From: Streptomyces sp. NBC_00708
GTDB lineage: Bacteria; Actinomycetota; Actinomycetes; Streptomycetales; Streptomycetaceae
DNA length: 64,000 bases
Direction of reading: 5' to 3'
Assembly (NCBI GenBank): GCA_036226585.1
Contig: CP108999.1
Coordinates: forward strand, 1-64,000
Positions 1 to 9,253 of the stretch are shown piece after piece. Position 1 is the first letter of the stretch; each line of letters opens with the position of its first letter. Position numbers and translations under genes: made by a program. Under the pieces are notes generated by a model. It saw only the letters and a program-made list of their open reading frames with translations. It was not told where the DNA came from and did not search any database.

Positions 1-56
1 TTTTCTTTGCTGTATATCTGGATTGCCATGGACGCCGACAGGCGAAGTGGCACGAA

Positions 57-429
57 AAACGCGAAAGCGTTTCACGATAAATGCGAAAACTGTTTCCTCC
101 TCTAACTGGGACATGGTTAAACACCCAAATCAGATAAATCAAACGAAGTACGTTGGTTTAAAAGAACCTTATCGCTTCGCGATGGGAGAGCGAAGCGTTC
201 CGCTTCGCGGAACGCGCACCCGCTTCGCGGGTGCTGAAGCGGCTCGCTCCGCTCCCCGCCCGCGCGAAGCGCGGGCGTTCCCTCCGCTTCGCTCCGTGAA
301 CGCAGTGAACGGGCATCGCTTCGCGATGCCCTGACGGGCTGCCACTTCGTGGCAGCCCGTCAGGGGCTCCGCTCCGCTCCACCTCGGCCCGTCCGCTTCG
401 CTACCGGACCAGAAGCCCGCTTCGCGGGC
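57..429. repeat. Telomere-like hairpin palindrome cluster
   Basis: Perfect palindromes with three-base loops: 171-183 (5-bp stem), 195-215 (9 bp), 216-234 (8 bp), 257-277 (9 bp), 311-331 (9 bp), 332-362 (14 bp) and 415-429 (6 bp); 57-72 adds a 6-bp stem with a GAAA loop. Loops are TTC on the plus strand except 257-277, which has GAA, so on the minus strand most become GCGAAGC-type miniloops. The minus strand is the one that ends 3' at a left terminus, and Streptomyces telomeres are known to fold that strand into hairpins closed by sheared G:A pairs. The canonical CCCGCGG opening is absent and bases 1-170 are AT-rich, so this is an atypical telomere or lies slightly inside the true end. Confidence 0.7.
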
Positions 430-690
430 GGCTGGCTACGGGCGGGGAGGGTTGCCGGCGTCCTGCCCGTAGGGGGTGGTGTGTGAGGGGGTGTAAGGCT
501 TTCGATTGGTGACTGCGCCAATCGACTGGCTACTTCTGGCCAAGTTGGAAGGAGTCTAGGGATTCTGCCTGCTTCATTTCTATGCCCGGGATACGCTATG
601 GACTCGTAGCATGCCACCGGGATCCGCTGAAGACAAGGCTGGCGACCAGTCTAATCAATCGGGCATCAGGTCAGAAAAGGGCAGGCGAAT
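430..690. other. Spacer between telomere-like repeats and helicase
   Basis: No gene is supported here. A 7-bp inverted repeat (503-509 with 518-524, CGATTGG/CCAATCG) is present, and a purine-rich AAAAGGGCAGG precedes the helicase ATG at 691. The helicase promoter must lie here, but no clear -35/-10 pair was recognised. Confidence 0.4.
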
Positions 691-3228
691 ATGTCGAGCG
701 AAGGCCACATTGACCCACGTGAAGCGGCGCAGCAGGAGGCTGTCGAGGCGGTTGTTCGTGCTCTCGAGTTGCCTGCCCGGTCGCTCGTGCCCGCGAGGGG
801 GCTGCGGACGCAGGTAATCATGGCGACCGGGTCGGGGAAGACCCGGGTCGCGGCCCGCAGTGCGGACAAGCTCCGTGCCGGCCGCGTGCTGGTACTGGTC
901 CCTTCGCTGGATCTGCTGACGCAGACCGAGGCCGCGTGGCGGGAGGCCGGCCGGACGGGCCCGATGATCGGGGTCTCGTCGCTGCGGGGCGAGGACGCCG
1001 GCTTCCCGAACACCACGGACGTGGATGAGCTGGTGGAGTGGGTGCGGCCGTTCGACAAGGTCACGGTGTTCGCCACATACGCCTCGCTCGGGCTGGGCAC
1101 GCTGGAGCGGGCGCACGCCGCGGGCCTTCCTGGGTGGTCGCTGATCACGGTGGACGAGGCGCACCGGACTTCGGGTCGGATCGGGAAGCCGTGGGCCGTT
1201 GTCCACGACAACACCCGTATCCCCGCGCTGCGCCGGCTCTACATGACCGCCACGCCGCGTCTGTGGCAGCTGGACGAGGATGCCGGCCGTGGAGCGCCGC
1301 CCGAGCTGGTCGCGAGCATGGAGGACGACCCCGAGGGCCCGTTCGGCAGCAGGGCGTACACCCTGACCCTCTCCGAGGCGGTGGACAGGGGCATCTGCGC
1401 CCCGTATCAGGTCGTCTGCGTCGACATCACCGACACCCAGCTCCAGGCCGCGCAGCTCCTGGGCGTGGAGGGCCGGTCGGATGAGATCCGCGGGGCCCGA
1501 CTGGCCGCGCTCCAGACCGCCCTGCTCAAGGCGTCCTCGGAGGAGGTATTCCGGCGCACGCTGACCTTTCACCACATGGTGAAGGAGGCCGAGGCGTTCG
1601 CGGCCGGCCTCCCCGGCGTCGCCAAGAAGCTGCACGACGCGGATCCGGAGCTGTACCCGCGCACCATCTGGGCGGACTGGCTGTGCGGGGAGCACAAGCC
1701 GCTCCACCGACGCCGGGTGCTCGGCGAGTTCGCGGCCGGGATCGCCACCGATGGGACCATCGTGGAGAAGAGCTTCTTGGGCTCGGTGAAGGTCCTGGGC
1801 GAAGGCGTCGACACCCGCAACTGTGACTCTGTGTACTTCGCGGACGTACGCGGGTCGATGCCCGATCTCGTCCAGGCGGTGGGCCGGGCGCTGCGGATGC
1901 AGCCCGGCGAAGGCAAGATCGCCTCGCTCGTCGTCCCGGTGCTCCTCGGGCCGGGCGAGACAGTCGACAACATGCTCACCTCCCGGGCGTATGGCGGGCT
2001 CGCGAAGCTTCTGGAAGCTCTCAGGGCGCACGACGCCCGCGTCGTGGAACGTCTTGCCGAGCAGCAGGCCCCCAGCGCCTACAAGCCCGTACAGGGACCG
2101 GAGGGCGAGACGGGCGAAACCGAGAGGGTCGAGGCGGACGGTCCCTCGGAACCGGCGCGAGAGCTGCTGAAGTTCTCCACCCCGCGCGACCCGGCGCAGC
2201 TGGCCGCGTTCATCAACCTCCGCGTCCTCAACCCAGAGAACGAGCACTGGCGGCGCGGTGTCGAGGCTGCTGGCATCTACCACCGGATCCACGGCGATCT
2301 GAAGGTGCCGTTCACGTTCCGCGTGCCCACCACCGACGGCAGCGAGGCCGAGGGCGAGGAGGGCCAGGGCGAGGTCGAGGTGTGGCCGGCGTCGCTCGCC
2401 GGGTTCCCGCTCGGGCAGTGGACCGCTGACGCCCGGCGCTTCTACGCCCGTGGGGACATGGACGAGGACCGTGTCGCACAGCTGGAGAAGCTGGGCATGG
2501 TCTGGTCGCACTACGACGTCGCCTGGGACGAGGGCCTCGCGGCGGCGCGCGGATGGGCGGCCCAGGCCGGCCACCTCCTGGCCCCCACCGACGCCGTCCA
2601 CCAGGGCTACCGGGTCGGGATCTGGTTGAAGAACGCGCGGGCTGCGGCCCGCAAGGCGGCCACGAATGAACAGCGGCGGGTCGAGGGGTTGCCGGTGGAG
2701 TCGTCGGCCGGGGTCTTGTCGGGCGAGCGGCGCGAGCAGTTGGAGGAGATCGATCCGTCGTGGTGCCCGGCCTGGCCGGTGGAATGGCAGCGCGCCTTTC
2801 GTCTCGTCCGGAACCGCCTGGACGCCGGCCACCTGCTGCCTACCGGGCCGGGCGAGGTGATGGTCCAAGGCGAGGACCTGGGCCGGTGGGTGCAGTCCGT
2901 GCGGCTCGGCTGGGAGCGGCTCACAACCGTGCAGCAGTGGCTGTGCGGGCAGGTCCTCGGAATCGAGCCGACGGCCGAAGACGAGAAGCCCAAGCGCCGT
3001 ACGCAGGCCGACAAGTGGGCGATCAACTACGAGGCCGCCAAGCAGTTCTACGAGCGCGAGGGCCACCTCCAGGTCCCCAGGAAGCACGTCGAGCGGATCG
3101 TCGGCGAGGACCAGGAGGAGCGGGATCACAAGCTGGGCGCCTGGATCGGGAACCAGCGCAGCAGGGCCGCGACGCTGACGCCGGAGCGGATGGAGCAACT
3201 GTCCGCCATCGGGATGCGCTGGACGTAG
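691..3228 (+). CDS. Telomere-adjacent DEAD/DEAH-type helicase with HA repeats
   Basis: An 845-residue superfamily 2 helicase, first gene inward from the telomere-like repeats. Walker A MATGSGKT is at residues 44-51, the DEAH box at 155-158, motif III TAT at 186-188 and motif VI QAVGRALR at 395-402. The C-terminal 350 residues contain helicase-associated (HA) repeats, with phrases such as CPAWPVEWQRAF and a final LSAIGMRW. Helicases of this architecture sit next to telomeres of Streptomyces chromosomes and linear plasmids (ttrA type) and are linked to conjugal transfer or end maintenance. The gene looks complete, and a convergent terminator follows. A decayed copy of its 3' end lies at 13233-13370. 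Identification is firm at family level; the biological role is inferred from position. Confidence 0.9.
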   Translation: MSSEGHIDPREAAQQEAVEAVVRALELPARSLVPARGLRTQVIMATGSGKTRVAARSADKLRAGRVLVLVPSLDLLTQTEAAWREAGRTGPMIGVSSLRGEDAGFPNTTDVDELVEWVRPFDKVTVFATYASLGLGTLERAHAAGLPGWSLITVDEAHRTSGRIGKPWAVVHDNTRIPALRRLYMTATPRLWQLDEDAGRGAPPELVASMEDDPEGPFGSRAYTLTLSEAVDRGICAPYQVVCVDITDTQLQAAQLLGVEGRSDEIRGARLAALQTALLKASSEEVFRRTLTFHHMVKEAEAFAAGLPGVAKKLHDADPELYPRTIWADWLCGEHKPLHRRRVLGEFAAGIATDGTIVEKSFLGSVKVLGEGVDTRNCDSVYFADVRGSMPDLVQAVGRALRMQPGEGKIASLVVPVLLGPGETVDNMLTSRAYGGLAKLLEALRAHDARVVERLAEQQAPSAYKPVQGPEGETGETERVEADGPSEPARELLKFSTPRDPAQLAAFINLRVLNPENEHWRRGVEAAGIYHRIHGDLKVPFTFRVPTTDGSEAEGEEGQGEVEVWPASLAGFPLGQWTADARRFYARGDMDEDRVAQLEKLGMVWSHYDVAWDEGLAAARGWAAQAGHLLAPTDAVHQGYRVGIWLKNARAAARKAATNEQRRVEGLPVESSAGVLSGERREQLEEIDPSWCPAWPVEWQRAFRLVRNRLDAGHLLPTGPGEVMVQGEDLGRWVQSVRLGWERLTTVQQWLCGQVLGIEPTAEDEKPKRRTQADKWAINYEAAKQFYEREGHLQVPRKHVERIVGEDQEERDHKLGAWIGNQRSRAATLTPERMEQLSAIGMRWT

Positions 3229-3245
3229 CGCGGAGGCGCAGCGCT

Positions 3246-3274
3246 GGGCCGGGCAGGACACTCCTGCCCGGCCC
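3246..3274. terminator. Bidirectional hairpin terminator
   Basis: Perfect 13-bp stem (3246-3258 with 3262-3274) and a CAC loop, lying between the convergent helicase and DUF4238 gene. There is no U-tract, as is usual in Streptomyces. Confidence 0.75.
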
Positions 3275-3288
3275 ACCGTCGTGTGGTC

Positions 3289-4287
3289 TCAGCGGCGGGT
3301 CATGTACATGTGGAGGATGTCGCCCATGGGCTCTTCCGTGCCGTCCGGGTGCTTCCGGATGCCGGGGGCCGTATTGAAGCGCAGCGTGGGCCCACGCTTG
3401 GTGAGCTGAACCCTGTCGAGAGCCGTGGGCCGGTCCGGGTGGCCGAGGACAACCTGTTCGCAGCTGTCCGCGAGGTCCTGGTTGCAACTGATCACTCGGC
3501 TCAGCTTGACCTCTCTGGCGGATGTTCCTTGGCCAGGGGTGAGCACAAGCTGGGCCGTGGGGCTGACCGGAAACCTGATCTCGTAAGCGCCTTCCAAGCC
3601 GAACCCCTGGTAGGCGTCATCCGGAGTTTCCGGGCGCCAGAGCACGAGAGGCGCATCGGAGGTGAGTAAGTTCGGCTTGCGGCTGGTCTCGAGCCGCCAG
3701 TGCCGAGCACGGAACTGCGGGATGCACATTCGGACAGAGCTGAGCGTCACGGTGACCGCTTCATCGTGGGTGGGGTCGTTGCCCCCATTCATCGCCCGCG
3801 TGCCGTGGTAGAAGTCCCAGGCACCCTGAGCTTCGGCTGCCCTTGGCGGGTGACCGAGATGCTTGCGCGTGAGGTACTTGGTCATCAGCGCCAGGTCGAC
3901 CTCCCGGCCGTCCGCGTACGCGGTGACGTTGCGCCCGAAAAGCGTGCCCGTACGCTGCCGCGGTGTCCTGGCGAGCTGCACAGCGAGGTAGAGGCAGAGC
4001 AGCTCGCGGTCGTCGGTGCCGACGGCCGGCGGGAGTCCCGTCTCGTCTATTCGCCGCAGGGCGGCAAGCCCCTGTGCTTCCAGGCCGCTGAGCTCGTGCT
4101 CTATAGCCGTCGAGGGCATGCCGTTGTCGTCCGTGATCGTGTAGAAGCCAGTCTCAGCGGCGATGTTCTTCACATTGGCGAGGTGCGTCTTCGATGGGTA
4201 CCGGCGCCTCACTCTGACCATGTCGCCTCGCCCGAATCGAGCCAGGTAGCTCTGGGGCACATAGTGGTGGAGCTTCGGATTCGACAT
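3289..4287 (-). CDS. DUF4238 family protein
   Basis: A 332-residue protein opening with HHYVPQSYL near residue 7, the hallmark of DUF4238, a family of unknown biochemical function often met in accessory and defence-rich regions. The ATG at 4287 was chosen because AGGGG sits about 7 bases upstream; an in-frame start at 4341 lies inside the neighbouring gene and lacks such a site. The upstream gene ends at 4289, one base away, so the two are translationally coupled and likely act together. No transmembrane segment is evident. The family assignment is good; function is unknown. Confidence 0.8.
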   Translation of the reverse strand: MSNPKLHHYVPQSYLARFGRGDMVRVRRRYPSKTHLANVKNIAAETGFYTITDDNGMPSTAIEHELSGLEAQGLAALRRIDETGLPPAVGTDDRELLCLYLAVQLARTPRQRTGTLFGRNVTAYADGREVDLALMTKYLTRKHLGHPPRAAEAQGAWDFYHGTRAMNGGNDPTHDEAVTVTLSSVRMCIPQFRARHWRLETSRKPNLLTSDAPLVLWRPETPDDAYQGFGLEGAYEIRFPVSPTAQLVLTPGQGTSAREVKLSRVISCNQDLADSCEQVVLGHPDRPTALDRVQLTKRGPTLRFNTAPGIRKHPDGTEEPMGDILHMYMTRR

Positions 4288-4288
4288 C

Positions 4289-5461
4289 TCAGCCCCTGTC
4301 CGGCTTGTGGTGGCGGCCCATGTACTCACGAACTTCGGCATCTAGGTGCTCAAGGGCTCTCAGGGCCTCTTGAGGGCCGTTACGAGCCTGGGCCGCCAGT
4401 CGGGCCGCGCGCTCAAGCACCGAGTCGTCGGAAAGCGTGGCCGCCCACTCGTTGATCGTCTCGCTCATGTCGTCCCCCACCAGCGGGACGAGTACTTCCG
4501 TCAGGTTCGTGCGTGCGACTGCGGCGTGGATGCGCTGTGCGCCTCGCTCTGCGGCAGAGGTGGCTCCAGCCCTTAGTAGTTCGCTGCGCAGATCGTCGCA
4601 TCCGGTGGAGATGTCCAGCTGAGGGGGCAGTGGCGTGACCTCGCGGCCGCCGGTGATGATGATGGGGATGGCTGTGGTGCGGACCCAGTCCTCCAAGTAC
4701 TCAAGTTCCTTGACAGCGATGTTCCAGATGCCTGTGTGCGGGCGCTGCAGCGACACCGTGGTCCAGATTGAGAAGGGAATGTACTCGCCGCGCGGCGCCG
4801 TCGCGATGATGTCGTTGACATGGATCGGTTGCCCACTGCCTGGCAGCGGCCGCTGCTCAAGGGGTTGGGAGACTACAAGGCCGGGGTTTGGTGCGTCGGG
4901 GTGGACGGCTCCCAGGCGGGCTGCTGCAACAGTCGGCCGCCGGTGTTTGGCCGTGTTGGTGTATTCGACAAGAAGCTTGAGCGGGTGTTCGCCAGGGTCC
5001 CGGCGGTGAAAGGGCTGCAGGGCTCGGATGCGCTGGGCAAGAGGAGCACTGGGTAGCAGCGGTGGAAGCCCACGCCTGCGGGGGTGGTTGAGCCAAGACT
5101 CAAAGTCAGCAGGGCTTGTGCTGGCCGGCATCTCTATTCTGCGTGCTTCCTCTGCCGTAAGAGGCCGTGGCAGGAGGTGCAGAACTTCGGCGTACACGGT
5201 GTGTTCGAGCGCGGCACGCAGTTGGGTGAGAGCGTCGGCGACAAGACGAGGAATCGCCTCAGGAAGTGGCGCTACCGCAGTCACGACCGCCCGTTCTCGA
5301 TCGCCGTCGACGACGCTCTTGAGGGAGAGCGGCTCTTGAGCGGTGTACTCGTGGACCATCCGTATGACTCGGTCGAGGGTCTGATCGACGTGCGCCAGGG
5401 TGGCCGCAACGTGCAGCTGGTGGTCCGGCAACCAAGCGTAGTCAGCAGCGGTAGTGCTCAT
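4289..5461 (-). CDS. Hypothetical protein coupled to DUF4238 gene
   Basis: A 390-residue soluble protein that I do not recognise with confidence. Residues around 80-95 read LTQLRAALEHTVYAEVL, resembling a motif repeated in a large group of unannotated bacterial proteins with an LR-x-ALEH-x-VY helix. The middle is rich in proline and arginine and the C-terminal 100 residues look helical. It ends one base before the DUF4238 start, indicating an operon transcribed leftward. Codon use is ordinary for the window. It could be the partner of the DUF4238 protein in a two-component accessory or defence module, which is an inference from coupling only. Confidence 0.75.
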   Translation of the reverse strand: MSTTAADYAWLPDHQLHVAATLAHVDQTLDRVIRMVHEYTAQEPLSLKSVVDGDRERAVVTAVAPLPEAIPRLVADALTQLRAALEHTVYAEVLHLLPRPLTAEEARRIEMPASTSPADFESWLNHPRRRGLPPLLPSAPLAQRIRALQPFHRRDPGEHPLKLLVEYTNTAKHRRPTVAAARLGAVHPDAPNPGLVVSQPLEQRPLPGSGQPIHVNDIIATAPRGEYIPFSIWTTVSLQRPHTGIWNIAVKELEYLEDWVRTTAIPIIITGGREVTPLPPQLDISTGCDDLRSELLRAGATSAAERGAQRIHAAVARTNLTEVLVPLVGDDMSETINEWAATLSDDSVLERAARLAAQARNGPQEALRALEHLDAEVREYMGRHHKPDRG

Positions 5462-5518
5462 ATCTGAATACCTAACTAATGGTGCGTAGGGCAGCGCATT
5501 TCGGCGAGCTGGCTGCCG

Positions 5519-6355
5519 CTACGGCAGTTCTTCCAGCCGGGCGAGAAGGCCTGCGGCGGTGGCGACCGCCGCGACGGCGTCGGCGCGGGTCCAGATGAAA
5601 TTCTCCGTAGTGCCCGCGTCATCGTGCGGGGCGCCGCTGAAGAGGGCGTAGGCGCTCTGGGTGAGCATCGCCCAGCGCTCCTCCTGGTTTCGTTCTCCAG
5701 CCTTCTTCTGCACCGCCTGGTCGTGGAGCCGCTTGGTGTTGCAGGCTTCGCGGACCGGATCGAGGGCCGCTCGGGCGAGGGCGACGGCGTGCTCGTACCG
5801 TCCGTCGCGGATCGATTCCTTGGCCTCGCGGATGCGGCGTGCGGCGGTGGCTCGGGCCTCCATGGTGGTGATCGGGATGAGGACATCGACGAAGGCGCCG
5901 GCGTCGAGCTGGGTGAGTGCGTTGCTCCACGTCGCGTGCGGGATACGGATTACGTCTTGGTCGGAGGCGACGGGCCAGTGCTTCGTTTCGGCCAGGGCGG
6001 TCAAGGTGAGTTCGGCGCGCAGGACCAGGTCAGCGCCTGCCCGCAGCTTCTCCAGGCCACGCATCTGCTGGTCCGTCACGGTCGTCTCCAGCGTGAGCAT
6101 CGTCCCGAACGGCTTCAGCCCAATCGGCCCCGACGCGGAGTGCAGGACTCCGATCCAACTCGCGGAGCTGGGCATCTCGTGTGTCCAGAGGCGACCGGAG
6201 ACGAGGAACGGAGCGTCCTCGGTGAAGTTGCCTTGAGCCGTGACCTCGAAGGCCAGGGCAAGCCGATGGATGTCCCAGCCCTGGAAAACGTTGACGTGCT
6301 GCTGCGCTCGAAGGTTGACGCCGTAGTCGTTCGAGCCGAACCAGAAGTTGGCCAT
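5519..6355 (-). CDS. Hypothetical protein
   Basis: A 278-residue protein beginning MANFWFGSNDYGVNL. The first 150 residues look beta-rich (alternating hydrophobics, FLVSGRLW, GTMLTLETTV); the C-terminal half is helical and Ala/Arg-rich (ARATAARRIREAKESI, then repeated alanine-leucine helices). No catalytic motif is visible. It lies 57 bases upstream of the 4289-5461 gene on the same strand and could head a three-gene leftward operon with it and the DUF4238 gene. The ATG at 6355 is preceded on its strand by AACAAGGCGAGGAACG, giving a GAGG ribosome site. Confidence 0.75.
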   Translation of the reverse strand: MANFWFGSNDYGVNLRAQQHVNVFQGWDIHRLALAFEVTAQGNFTEDAPFLVSGRLWTHEMPSSASWIGVLHSASGPIGLKPFGTMLTLETTVTDQQMRGLEKLRAGADLVLRAELTLTALAETKHWPVASDQDVIRIPHATWSNALTQLDAGAFVDVLIPITTMEARATAARRIREAKESIRDGRYEHAVALARAALDPVREACNTKRLHDQAVQKKAGERNQEERWAMLTQSAYALFSGAPHDDAGTTENFIWTRADAVAAVATAAGLLARLEELP

Positions 6356-6843
6356 CGTTCCTCGCCTTGTTGAACCTTTGCTCGATGGTCGCAGGCCGAC
6401 TGCCGCAACGGCAGCGGTTTTCGCAAGGGCTTACGGCACCCCGGTGTGCCCAAGACCACGGGCAAGGCCCGGACGACGTCGTGCCCAGGAATCCTTCTCT
6501 CCGGCACCTGCAGTCCGGGTCTCGGCTTTCCAGCCCTGCGGGGTGAAAGAGCGGTGCCCGCCAGTCCGAGACGCAAGCACCTGCCCCCTGTCACTGTCCG
6601 GCCCGACTGGTCGAACTGATTCCGGCGGCAGTACCGATGACCCCCCGCCAGACACCCAGGGCATCACCCGCACCGATCGCCGCTACGCTGGACATGCCAC
6701 CCTGGGCCAAGGCCGAGACCTCACAGGGACGCTCTCAGGCAGAGAGCCGCAGCAGGACCGCCGACCGCGCGGCGCACACCCCCGCGGACGACACCACGCA
6801 GGTGTCCGCCGTCCTTGTTCTGCCTGTTAAGAGGAGTTTTGTC
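6356..6843. other. Intergenic region between divergent genes
   Basis: About 490 bases between the leftward 5519-6355 gene and the rightward 6844-7134 gene. Open frames here lack codon bias. A TACGCT sequence near 6694 could be the -10 of the rightward gene. Nothing else was recognised. Confidence 0.35.
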
Positions 6844-7134
6844 ATGAACCGGGACATCGATCCCGCTCGGCCCGTTCAGCCCTCCCCCGACCACCAAACC
6901 GCCGTACCCGCGAGCCCGAACCGGCCGTTCCCTCTCGCCCGGCGTGCACGCATCATCGCCGCCCGCACCCAGGCCATCGCCTGGAGGCTGGTGAAGCTGT
7001 CCGGCGAGGAGTTCGTCAAGGGCTTCGCCAACAAGGCTGGCGCCGTCACCGCGCTCGTGCTGGGCGCGGTCGTCGTCGCCTACGCACTGGGCGTGGACCC
7101 GGCCGAAGCCGTACGCCGCAGGCTCGGCATGTAG
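6844..7134 (+). CDS. Small single-pass membrane protein
   Basis: A 96-residue protein starting at the ATG at 6844, chosen for the AGAGGAG ribosome site about 7 bases upstream. The first 35 residues are proline-rich and polar, followed by an arginine-rich amphipathic stretch (LARRARIIAARTQAIAWR), then one hydrophobic segment at about residues 66-86 (AVTALVLGAVVVAYALGV) and a short basic tail. This suggests a single membrane helix with a cytoplasmic basic region. The function is not recognised. A strong hairpin terminator follows at 7178-7204, so it appears to be a single-gene unit. Confidence 0.65.
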   Translation: MNRDIDPARPVQPSPDHQTAVPASPNRPFPLARRARIIAARTQAIAWRLVKLSGEEFVKGFANKAGAVTALVLGAVVVAYALGVDPAEAVRRRLGM

Positions 7135-7177
7135 CTGCCCCTGCGGCAACCGCTGCCGAAGCCCTGAGTAGCTGGCC

Positions 7178-7204
7178 GGCCGGGCAGGACGGACCTGCCC
7201 GGCC
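7178..7204 (+). terminator. Hairpin terminator
   Basis: Perfect 11-bp stem (7178-7188 with 7194-7204) with loop ACGGA, 44 bases after the small membrane protein gene. Its stem is nearly the same sequence as the terminator at 3246-3274. Confidence 0.7.
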
Positions 7205-7645
7205 TTGGGCTCGCCCAGACGTCAGCCCCGGAAGCAGGCGAGCCGGGCACCGCTGGAGGTCTGTCCGGCGCACGGCCTGGTGCGCGCCCCGGACAGGGGC
7301 GGGTCGTCGGGGGCGCGAAATGAATCATGGGCGGGCCACTTCCTCTGGTGTACGGGTTTCAATCCTCGTCGCCCAGACCCGGCCACCGACGGGCTTCCGG
7401 CCACTGCCCGCTCTGACGAGCTCATACATGGTTGGCAAAGCTGGCAGGTGGGGCCGGTCTGTGCGGCTCCCCGGGGTACGGCTGTGGCAGTGCAGCCGCA
7501 TGATCGCGTCGGATGATCGTTGGCTGCCCAAGGCCGACGACTGGCCATATATTCCAGTACGGTTGGCCCCGCTCAGTGAGCGGCCGTGCCAATGCCTCTT
7601 CGGTGGATGAACCCGGGGCAGGACAGTCTGCGACAGGAGGGGTCC
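7205..7645. other. Upstream region of the Septu operon
   Basis: About 440 bases with no supported gene. A TATATT at 7548-7553 is a plausible -10 for ptuA; no well-spaced -35 was found. A segment around 7311-7375 has a slight tRNA-like look but does not fold as a tRNA. Confidence 0.35.
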
Positions 7646-9253
7646 GTGCGGTTCACCGTGCTACGGGCGGGGGGTCTGCGGGGTGGTAATCGCGAGTGTG
7701 TCCTGGTGCCGGTTCCGGTGTCGCATTCGCAGGGGGATGAATACTGCACGCTGTATCGACTGTGGTTCCAGGACGGTGCGGGAGCAGACCGCGAGCTGGG
7801 CTTGGTCAAGATTGGCTATGCCGACCTCATCCGGCGGGAACGGCCACTTGAGCCTGGGGGCTTCGTCTCGTTGGGGTCGGGGTATAACGGCCGCTTGCAC
7901 TGGTTCTCAGTCGGTCAGAGCGACAGCTACTACGAGAACATCCGGGCCCTGGGGCCGTCGCTGCGGGCGGAGATTCTGGATGGCCTGTGTGACATCGCCT
8001 ACGACGAAGACCTGTTTGATCAGGCGATGATGTGGGACGTCACGCACGCGTCCTTGCTTCACGCGGTTGCGCCCCAAACGGTCGGGGTCCAGTTCCGACG
8101 GATCGCGTGGGGAGGGTTGCAGTTCACGGACTATAACTTCTCCTACGTCGCACCAGCTCCTCCGCGCGACGAGGAGCGGCCAAAGCATTGCCGGCTCTCC
8201 TTCGCGGTGCAGCCCCACTCCACTCCGCCAACTAACGTGCATGTCCTCATCGGGCGCAACGGCGTCGGGAAGACCACGCTTCTCAGCGGTCTCGCCGGTG
8301 CAGTAATGCATCCCGAACGACGCGGTGCTGACAGGGGGCAGATCGTAGGGGGGGTCGGGGCCGGAATGTTCGTCAACGTGGTCTCGGTGACCTTCAGCGC
8401 CTTTGACCCTGCCCAGGAGCCCACCGAGAGCGATAGCACGCCGGGCGAGTTGAGAGGCTGGGACTCTCAGGCTGCACACCAACGATTGCCGCCGTCGGTT
8501 GCCTACCACTACATAGGCCTGTCAAAGGTCGATGAGCTTGGCCGGCCCACAGGCGAGCGAAGGTCGCACGAGGACCTGCGCCAGGGATTCAGTAAGAGCG
8601 TCGCGGAGGTCGTGGCTGCCGGTCGCGTCGACCGGTGGATCGCCGCTCTGGCCAGACTGGGCAGCGACCCACACTTCCACCAGTCCCCCGTCCACGGTTT
8701 CGCTCAGGACCTGCGAGATCAAGGGGCATTCCAAAAGCAGGACCAGGACAGAGCCGAAGCCCTCTTCGCCTCGTTGAGTTCGGGGCACGCGATCGTCCTG
8801 CTGACCATCACACAGCTGGTGGAGACAGTTGCGGAGGCATCGCTGGTGCTCTTGGACGAACCCGAGGCGCATCTTCATCCGCCTTTGCTGGCGTCGTTCA
8901 TCAGAGCGGTGTCGGACCTTCTTACCGACCGTAATGGCGTAGCGATCGTCGCCACACACTCGCCCGTAGTCCTGCAAGAGGTACCGCGCTCATGCGTCTG
9001 GAAGATCGGCCGCTGGGACCGCGGGGTGCAGCCCGTGCGGCCGGAGATCGAGACCTATGGGGAGAACGTCGGGATCCTTACGCACGAGGTCTTCGGCCTG
9101 GAGGTCGGCCAGTCCGGCTTTCAGGCCGAGATCGAGAAGGCGGTGAGGGAGTGCGGTTCGTACGAGGAGGTACTGGCCCGTTTCGGCGGTCAGGTCGGCG
9201 GTGAAGCCAAAGGGCTGATCCGGATTCTCCTGGCGTACCGCGAGCGCCGCTGA
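7646..9253 (+). CDS. ptuA: Septu-type ATPase PtuA (long N-terminal form)
   Basis: A 535-residue AAA/SMC-like ATPase. I chose the GTG at 7646 because AGGAGG (7635-7640) lies 5 bases upstream; an ATG at 7586 would add 20 residues. Walker A GRNGVGKT is at residues 203-210, an ABC-like signature LSSGH at 377-381, Walker B LVLLDEPEAH ending at 409, and an H-loop THSP at 437-440. About 200 residues precede Walker A, far more than in classical PtuA, and no Toprim nuclease domain follows, unlike OLD nucleases. The next gene encodes an HNH nuclease and overlaps by one base (TGATG). This ATPase plus HNH pair is the Septu anti-phage arrangement, in which the ATPase is thought to gate the nuclease. Family confident, subtype inferred. 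Confidence 0.8.
   Translation: MRFTVLRAGGLRGGNRECVLVPVPVSHSQGDEYCTLYRLWFQDGAGADRELGLVKIGYADLIRRERPLEPGGFVSLGSGYNGRLHWFSVGQSDSYYENIRALGPSLRAEILDGLCDIAYDEDLFDQAMMWDVTHASLLHAVAPQTVGVQFRRIAWGGLQFTDYNFSYVAPAPPRDEERPKHCRLSFAVQPHSTPPTNVHVLIGRNGVGKTTLLSGLAGAVMHPERRGADRGQIVGGVGAGMFVNVVSVTFSAFDPAQEPTESDSTPGELRGWDSQAAHQRLPPSVAYHYIGLSKVDELGRPTGERRSHEDLRQGFSKSVAEVVAAGRVDRWIAALARLGSDPHFHQSPVHGFAQDLRDQGAFQKQDQDRAEALFASLSSGHAIVLLTITQLVETVAEASLVLLDEPEAHLHPPLLASFIRAVSDLLTDRNGVAIVATHSPVVLQEVPRSCVWKIGRWDRGVQPVRPEIETYGENVGILTHEVFGLEVGQSGFQAEIEKAVRECGSYEEVLARFGGQVGGEAKGLIRILLAYRERR

Noticed and set aside
655..3276. An 873-codon open frame on the minus strand opposite the helicase
   Set aside because: It is low-complexity Arg/Pro/Leu-rich sequence produced by the high-GC helicase codons; the plus-strand product has all helicase motifs.
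7311..7375. A tRNA-like or att-like segment (GGGTTTCAATCC...CGCCCA)
   Set aside because: Only five acceptor pairs form and the T-arm stem mismatches; no D or anticodon arm fits. The GTTTCAATCC resemblance to some CRISPR repeats is a single copy.
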